DNA of 64,000 nt from CAZAMI01 sp964627805. Lineage in GTDB: Archaea > Thermoproteota > Thermoprotei_A > Sulfolobales > NBVN01. Below the pieces are notes generated by a model. It had not been told where the DNA came from and searched no databases. It saw nothing but the letters and a program-made list of their open reading frames with translations. The position numbers were made by a program, and so were the translations under genes. The stretch is from positions 1 to 64,000 of the forward strand of contig CAZVLA010000030.1 of the NCBI GenBank assembly GCA_964627805.1, given 5' to 3'. Shown here one piece after another: positions 59,174-64,000 of this stretch (positions are counted from its first letter, which is position 1; the number at the start of each line of letters is the position of its first letter).

Positions 59174-61351
59174 TTACTTAACGTCACACTTATATATTGA
59201 CAGTACTAAGTAAACACCTAGTTGCGGGTAAACATCACTAACCGCTATGTATGCTGGCTTAAATATCTTCATTTTAGGCTTAGGTATTATTGGTGGGTTT
59301 CTCGGATTAGCGTATAAGTCAGCTATCCTATATCCCTGCTTACCCCACAGAATATATGCTGTATTAGCTAGGATCTTGTATAACGTAGCGTTTTGGAGTT
59401 GAGGTGAGGTCCAGTTAGGTAATATAAATCCTAACCTAGTTACTGGTGATACGTATAGCATAACCGGAGGCTTCTTACCAGCGATCCTATACATTGCTGA
59501 AACGCCCTTGGCGGCATCAGCACCTAGCTCAACTCTACCAAATACCAGAGGTCCTAAGTACACATACCCTCTCATAGGATCTAACTGATAGAACTCATAC
59601 ACCGCTATGTATAGGTTATTGGGGTTTATCTTAAAGTACTTGGTAAATATTCTATAAGCTTCGTCCTCCGTACCAGTCATTGCTTCAGCTAGAAGCTTTA
59701 TTTGCGTCATGTTAATAGTTGCACCATCAGCTACCGAGGCCCTCTCACCAACTACTGATATCCAATATCCGTAGTCCCACCAAGCAGTAATTACTGCTGA
59801 TTTATTCGTATGTGTCCTAACCCAATTAAGACCATCTATCCAGACAGGAGCATCAGTACCTACTCCAGTAGCTCCATCAACTATAGTAGGTAGTGACGCC
59901 CTGTATATCCTAGCCCATAAAGTAGCTCCTTGAGCAACTATAGCTATGATAAAGATAATTACTAATGAAATTGCTATTATGCTCCTAAACCAACTTCTCC
60001 TAATTGCCTCCTTACCCCTACTAATTAAGCTACCGATTAGTAAGTAAACAAATGACGAAGCAGTTAATGCAGCTACGTAGTTAAAGTAGGCAAAGAAGTA
60101 TGAGATATTGATCGTGGAGATTAAAGAAAGTATGAATAGTGCTAATAAGAATAAGTAATTAGGTTCTTTCTTAATGAATGCCCTATACGCAAAATAAGCA
60201 GTCATTGGTACGGCCACGATAATTAAAGCACCTAAGTAATAAACGAAGTTAGAGGCTGAGGCGGGTACGTATTCCTGAACAGTCCTTACTAAGGTAGGTA
60301 CTAAGGATCTAAATCCTAAAGCCACTAAAGCCTTACCAGTAATAGCTATGTAGCCCTTAATAAGCAGCAGGACACCTAAACTAACGATAGCACCTAGTAC
60401 CCCTATGTAGATCTCCCTATACCTCTTAAGCAATGGTAGGGTAAGTATTAAGTTCCTATTACTAGCGGCTCTCTGTAATCCGTAGCCAATTAACAGGAGG
60501 ATCAAGGACGCAGGCATCGCAGCACCAGCACTCGCATAAAGGTAATGTACGCCTCCATAGAACGGTATTGAAGCAAGTACAATGCATAGCGGTATGTACT
60601 CAGTAATAGCTAATAAGAAATCCTCCTTCCCCACCTTCTTAATTAGGGGTAGTAAAGCTACTTGAACAGCTATTGCGCCTAGTAGTAAGTTAAAGCCAGC
60701 CCAACCAGCAGCCGCTGCAGCTAGTAAGATGCCGGCTACTAACGCATTAATGAAACTCATTTTCTTCCAGGCCCTTACATGAAATAGAATAGCTAAGAAT
60801 ATGAATGGTATGCCTATAGCGTACTTGACGGTAAATCCTGCTAGGTGCCTACTAACGAATACTAAAGAAGATGATGTAGCGGCTACAGCAGCTGGTATAT
60901 AGCCCCAGAGTTCCTTAGCAATTAGGAATATGGCAATTACGGTTATTATGTAGAAGAGTACGGGTAAGTAAACCATCCAGTCATAAAGGCTTAAGCCGCT
61001 ATTAAATAACTTAGCTATGTGGTAAGTTACGACAGAAAAGAAAGCAAGGAAGGGGGGCTCAGTATGTACGAAGTCCCTACCCCAAGGATACCAGAAAATC
61101 CTTGTAATGGGGTTATTCCTCGTTAATTTATAGAAGTAGAGTAGCCCGTGTGTATCTAACTGCTTAGCTATCCAGTACTCAGAGTATGGGTCCATCTCAT
61201 ATAGTGTTGGTCCGTAACCCAGCTTCTCAGCATTAAATACTGGGTATAAACGTAGGTAAGAGCCAACGACTATCGAGACTATAAGTACTGAAATAGCGAG
61301 TGTAGGTACCCAGTACCTCTTAACGACTTTAGGAACCGCTAAACGAGTCAT
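59174..61351 (-). CDS. aglB: Oligosaccharyltransferase catalytic subunit AglB/Stt3
   Basis: 725 residues. About 13 membrane helices lead to a C-terminal external domain with the WWDYG motif (SAVITAWWDYGYWISVVG, about 537-554). The first external loop carries the EMDPYSEYW acidic segment for metal and acceptor binding. It transfers the lipid-linked glycan to Asn in N-x-S/T. Its substrates here could include the binding protein and the 40809-41624 membrane protein. Confidence 0.95.
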   Translation of the reverse strand: MTRLAVPKVVKRYWVPTLAISVLIVSIVVGSYLRLYPVFNAEKLGYGPTLYEMDPYSEYWIAKQLDTHGLLYFYKLTRNNPITRIFWYPWGRDFVHTEPPFLAFFSVVTYHIAKLFNSGLSLYDWMVYLPVLFYIITVIAIFLIAKELWGYIPAAVAATSSSLVFVSRHLAGFTVKYAIGIPFIFLAILFHVRAWKKMSFINALVAGILLAAAAAGWAGFNLLLGAIAVQVALLPLIKKVGKEDFLLAITEYIPLCIVLASIPFYGGVHYLYASAGAAMPASLILLLIGYGLQRAASNRNLILTLPLLKRYREIYIGVLGAIVSLGVLLLIKGYIAITGKALVALGFRSLVPTLVRTVQEYVPASASNFVYYLGALIIVAVPMTAYFAYRAFIKKEPNYLFLLALFILSLISTINISYFFAYFNYVAALTASSFVYLLIGSLISRGKEAIRRSWFRSIIAISLVIIFIIAIVAQGATLWARIYRASLPTIVDGATGVGTDAPVWIDGLNWVRTHTNKSAVITAWWDYGYWISVVGERASVADGATINMTQIKLLAEAMTGTEDEAYRIFTKYFKINPNNLYIAVYEFYQLDPMRGYVYLGPLVFGRVELGADAAKGVSAMYRIAGKKPPVMLYVSPVTRLGFILPNWTSPQLQNATLYKILANTAYILWGKQGYRIADLYANPRNPPIIPKPKMKIFKPAYIAVSDVYPQLGVYLVLSIYKCDVK

Positions 61352-61387
61352 AACTCCTCAGCCCTTTCTTAAGTGACGGTACTTGTT

Positions 61388-62653
61388 TTAAGTTTTAGAG
61401 TAAATGATCTTTTCATCATTGAATAACTTAATAGCTAGCCCTACGAGAGCTACTGACTCAGCAATAATTACTAATGCGTGAAGTAATACCCTGAATACGT
61501 TACCGAACACTACCTGTTTAATCATTACTACGGCGTGTGTATAAGGTATTACGTAGAGTAGCTCCTTAATGGGTGTTGGTAAGTTCGTTACGTTAACAAA
61601 TAAACTTATGAAGAATACAACTGATGCTAAGCTAATTACCGTAAGTGAGGCTGCGTATGAAGCTCTGTAACTACCTGACCTAATAATTATTGGTACTATT
61701 ATAGCTAATGAAGCAAATACCGAGAGGTAAACAGCAATTACATGCGTCACTACTAACCCAGGTGTTAAGTACGTAATAACATTTAAGCCATATACTACTG
61801 AAGGTAACGTGAAGAATATCAGTAATCCTAGAGCATCGCTTAACCCAGCTATCAGACCTATGACTGAAGCCGTAAACACCTTACCAACGACTAATGCGTA
61901 CCTAGGTACTGGAGTAGCTAATAAAGCCTCTATAGTCTTCCTCTCCTTCTCACCAACTATGGAATCAGTGATGTAAGCTATTGATGGCGTAGTTACGAAG
62001 AGTAAGCTGAAGGCCATTATCCTAGCTAATCTAGTCCTTAACTCCTCAGCGTAAGTAGCTGGTGCCCCAGATGGTGTCACCATACCCATGACCATCCTTA
62101 TGGGGTATAGCACAACGTCAGCAACTACCTTAACATGTGCTAGCTTAGCTAGTAACTTAACCTTACTCTTAGATACGTTAGAAGCTACTTCAGCTAATAC
62201 GTTATTTATTAAGTTTATAGCTACGTCAGCTCTACTAGACCCTATCACCTTATTAACCTTAATTATAGATGCGTTAGTTAAGGATGTTAAGTTACTAACG
62301 AATCCCTTAGGTATCTCGACTAACAAGTCGTACTTACTAGGTAGCCTAGCTGATGAATTACTGCAATACACTACATAAACATTAAACTTATTTTCAATTA
62401 ACTTCCTAACCATTAAGCTAACTATTTCTTTAGATGATATGGTGCCTAAGCCAGGTAATGTGGAATTGCCGCAGTCCTTATCTACAATTACTACATTACT
62501 TACTTGAACCTGCTGTAAGTAAAGTGATGAAACGCTCATGAAGGGCATTATTATTAACGGTAATGAAGCTATGACGAGCAATGTCCTAACATCTCTTATC
62601 ATGTCCTTGAACTCCTTCCATATTATTGGGTAAAGCCTATTCATTACTAACAC
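61388..62653 (-). CDS. ABC-2 type exporter permease (NatB-like)
   Basis: 421 residues. A helix near the N-terminus (TLLVIASLPLIIMPFMSVSSLYL) and a large external domain of about 150 residues are followed by five or more helices. GEKERKTIEALLATPVPRYALVVGK is the cytosolic coupling segment typical of NatB/ABC-2 permeases. Its 5' end overlaps the ATPase gene by 17 nt. It probably exports ions or drugs. Confidence 0.88.
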   Translation of the reverse strand: MLVMNRLYPIIWKEFKDMIRDVRTLLVIASLPLIIMPFMSVSSLYLQQVQVSNVVIVDKDCGNSTLPGLGTISSKEIVSLMVRKLIENKFNVYVVYCSNSSARLPSKYDLLVEIPKGFVSNLTSLTNASIIKVNKVIGSSRADVAINLINNVLAEVASNVSKSKVKLLAKLAHVKVVADVVLYPIRMVMGMVTPSGAPATYAEELRTRLARIMAFSLLFVTTPSIAYITDSIVGEKERKTIEALLATPVPRYALVVGKVFTASVIGLIAGLSDALGLLIFFTLPSVVYGLNVITYLTPGLVVTHVIAVYLSVFASLAIIVPIIIRSGSYRASYAASLTVISLASVVFFISLFVNVTNLPTPIKELLYVIPYTHAVVMIKQVVFGNVFRVLLHALVIIAESVALVGLAIKLFNDEKIIYSKT

Positions 62654-63377
62654 CAGCTAGCTTAATGAATGCCTCCTCAAGGTTTGAGGCGTTAGCCTTA
62701 ACAATTATCTCCTTAGGAGTACCTATAGCTACTATTCTCCCCTTATTAATTAAGGCTATTCTGTCACATAGGTACTGTATCTCGAGTATATTATGGGATG
62801 AGAGTATTATTGTACTACCTACTTTCCTTGAGTATTCCTTAATCATCATTCTTATGGAGTACGAAGAGAAAACATCAAGCCCTGAAGTAGGTTCGTCAAG
62901 AACTATTAACTCGGCCTTAGTCATTAATGCCCTGGCTAAAGCTACTCTACGCGCCATACCTTTACTATATTCACTAGCTCTCCTTCTAAGATCTTCATCG
63001 CTTAAGCCAGTTATTGATGCGCCGAATGAAGCCATTTCCTTAGCCTCTTCGAGGTCATTAGTGTATATCATTGCGAAGTAAAGTAGGTTTTCCCAACCAG
63101 TTAATCTACCGTAAAGTCTCGAATCTTCAGGGAGGTAAGCTAATTTTCTCCTAACGTAGTCTTTTCCTTCGGGTAATTCCCTACCTAGGACCTTAACTAA
63201 ACCTTCATCATGCCTTATTAGAGTAGATATTATCCTTAACGTCGTTGTCTTACCAGCACCGTTAGGCCCTATAAGTCCGAAGATTTCGCCCTTCTTTACA
63301 GTGAAACTAATGCCTCTTAACGCTTCAACTTTACCGAATCGTTTCCATACATTCTCAAGAATGACTACATCAGTCAT
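62637..63377 (-). CDS. ABC exporter ATPase (NatA-like)
   Basis: 246 residues. Walker A GPNGAGKTT, signature YSKGMARRVALARAL and Walker B LIVLDEPTSGLD are present. It energises the permease at 61388-62653, with which it forms an operon. Confidence 0.94.
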   Translation of the reverse strand: MTDVVILENVWKRFGKVEALRGISFTVKKGEIFGLIGPNGAGKTTTLRIISTLIRHDEGLVKVLGRELPEGKDYVRRKLAYLPEDSRLYGRLTGWENLLYFAMIYTNDLEEAKEMASFGASITGLSDEDLRRRASEYSKGMARRVALARALMTKAELIVLDEPTSGLDVFSSYSIRMMIKEYSRKVGSTIILSSHNILEIQYLCDRIALINKGRIVAIGTPKEIIVKANASNLEEAFIKLAGVSNE

Positions 63378-63584
63378 TAATTATGAGCCTCCATACGCCG
63401 TAATAACCCTTCTAGACGGAACTAATAAAGAGTTATGGCGCTATAATTACGAAGTTAGGCATAAAGCTAATTGGGGGTTGCAAGCTACGTAATAATTAAG
63501 TATTACCTAAACAGAATAGTAAGTAACCTCGACTAAGTACTCCCGCTTTTAAATAGGTCTAAGGCTCGAATTGAGTGGATAAGG
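63378..63584. promoter_or_regulatory. 207-bp divergent intergenic region
   Basis: It lies between the minus-strand ATPase gene and the plus-strand gene starting at 63585. GCTTTTAAATA (63545-63555) is a good TATA for the plus gene, predicting a very short leader. I saw no RNA gene or repeat here. A short plus frame across 63378-63492 has no plausible start. Confidence 0.4.
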
Positions 63585-64000
63585 ATGGTTTCTATAGCTG
63601 AATCAGCAGCTAGGGAGGTGTTGATGAGGTATGGTGATAGAGCATATTACGTACTTAGGGCTGCAATTGAGGTCAGTAACGAGATAACATCAAGGGGTGA
63701 AGCGAGATTAGGAGATTTCGACAATAAAAGACTAATAAAGAAGCTCCACTCATACGGAATAAGGTATAACCCGAACCAACTACTTAGGATACTTGAGCGT
63801 GATTACGGATTAATAGAGACAACTTACAGATCCTCAGGTCAGCGCTGGTGGGCTTTTACGGATAAAGCAGCAGTAATTAAGGCATTGAAAATGTATGAGG
63901 GAGCTAGCAGTGAAATCGACGATCCTGAAGTATATGTAATTAAGTTACAGATACGTATACTGAATATTGATAGTTTAATACGTGTCCTAGAGAAAATAAA
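63585..64000 (+). CDS. Winged-helix-like conserved crenarchaeal protein, truncated by window end
   Basis: Begins at ATG 63585 (MVSIAESAAREVLMRYG) and stays open to the window end, giving at least 138 residues. The segment YGIRYNPNQLLRILERDYGLIETTYRSSG followed by RWWAFTDKAAVIKAL looks like a winged helix with wing residues. It then continues with VYVIKLQIRILNIDSLIRVLEKI, a likely coiled helix. Function is not known; DNA or RNA binding is inferred. Confidence 0.6.
   Translation, partial: MVSIAESAAREVLMRYGDRAYYVLRAAIEVSNEITSRGEARLGDFDNKRLIKKLHSYGIRYNPNQLLRILERDYGLIETTYRSSGQRWWAFTDKAAVIKALKMYEGASSEIDDPEVYVIKLQIRILNIDSLIRVLEKI

Noticed and set aside
63301..63492. Short plus-strand frame antisense to the NatA gene start and running into the gap.
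   Set aside because: Its first half is antisense to a solid coding start, and the second half has no start codon, ribosome-binding site or recognisable motif.

Overview
The window reads as an archaeal chromosome segment, most likely from a thermophilic crenarchaeote (Thermoproteota, Desulfurococcales-like). The reasons are ribosomal proteins of archaeal/eukaryotic type (S24e, S27ae, S3Ae, S6e, L15e, L37e), RNA polymerase subunits Rpo7 and Spt4/RpoE2, TBP, Orc1/Cdc6, LSm, KEOPS subunits, protein components of RNase P, glycerol-1-phosphate dehydrogenase, archaeal HMG-CoA synthase, AglB/Stt3, TATA boxes close to start codons, encoded tRNA CCA ends, a 23S rRNA intron of bulge-helix-bulge type, and C/D box sRNA candidates. 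The genus assignment is inference only.

Layout. 1-1305: 3' part of 23S rRNA, interrupted by a 646-nt intron encoding a LAGLIDADG endonuclease. 1413-7377: an Alg14/Alg13-like glycosyltransferase, a minus-strand pair (m5C methyltransferase, Nip7-like), then a run acylphosphatase - CYTH - SAM hydrolase - NMN adenylyltransferase - RtcA. 7438-16169: a long information-processing cluster: FKBP, eIF2-gamma, PIN, Rpo7, Spt4, S24e, S27ae, Kae1, Bud32, HAM1, S15, a Cdc45/RecJ-like protein, Pcc1, S3Ae. 16227-22571: sugar nucleotidyltransferase, YchF-like GTPase, L15e, COG1325-like RNA-binding protein, Rpp30, Pop5 and a second m5C methyltransferase. 22561-34355: DUF371, Pcm, S6e, UPF0179, EgsA, proteasome beta, aCPSF1, radical SAM, tRNA-Ala, PUA, LSm, L37e, DUF211, antiporter, Cdc6, DUF99. 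34352-38200: a cysteine-rich miniprotein, tRNA-Leu, a SIS-like/SDR pair, a phosphoesterase and TBP. 38242-47451: an Opp/Dpp-type ABC importer (two ATPases, binding protein, two permeases) with small membrane proteins between. 47503-51426: HMG-CoA synthase, thiolase, DUF35 and an aminotransferase. 51423-57964: an accessory stretch of poorly recognised genes, including a ribbon-helix-helix / zinc-finger / flavoprotein-like operon. 58036-64000: Hsp20, ZPR1, AglB, an ABC-2 exporter and a truncated winged-helix-like gene.

Themes. Translation, RNA modification and RNA processing dominate. Five C/D box sRNA candidates sit in intergenic gaps, and two of them are complementary to the 23S rRNA in this same window: one to the P-loop and to the segment around E. 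coli U2460, the other to the A-loop helix. All these rRNA sites belong to the peptidyl transferase domain, and the homing intron sits in helix 91 of that domain. KEOPS genes occur in two neighbouring places (Kae1-Bud32 and Pcc1). Protein or lipid glycosylation is represented by the Alg14/13-like enzyme, the sugar nucleotidyltransferase and AglB.

Most notable observations: a Pop5 RNase P subunit with an N-terminal membrane segment; a thiolase beside HMG-CoA synthase with Glu where the nucleophilic Cys is expected; a 121-bp perfect repeat shared by the 3' ends of oppD and oppF; a 49-residue protein with eight cysteines and two CxCxC motifs; and palindromes at the tbp and aminotransferase promoters. 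All calls come from reading the sequence; no database search was run.
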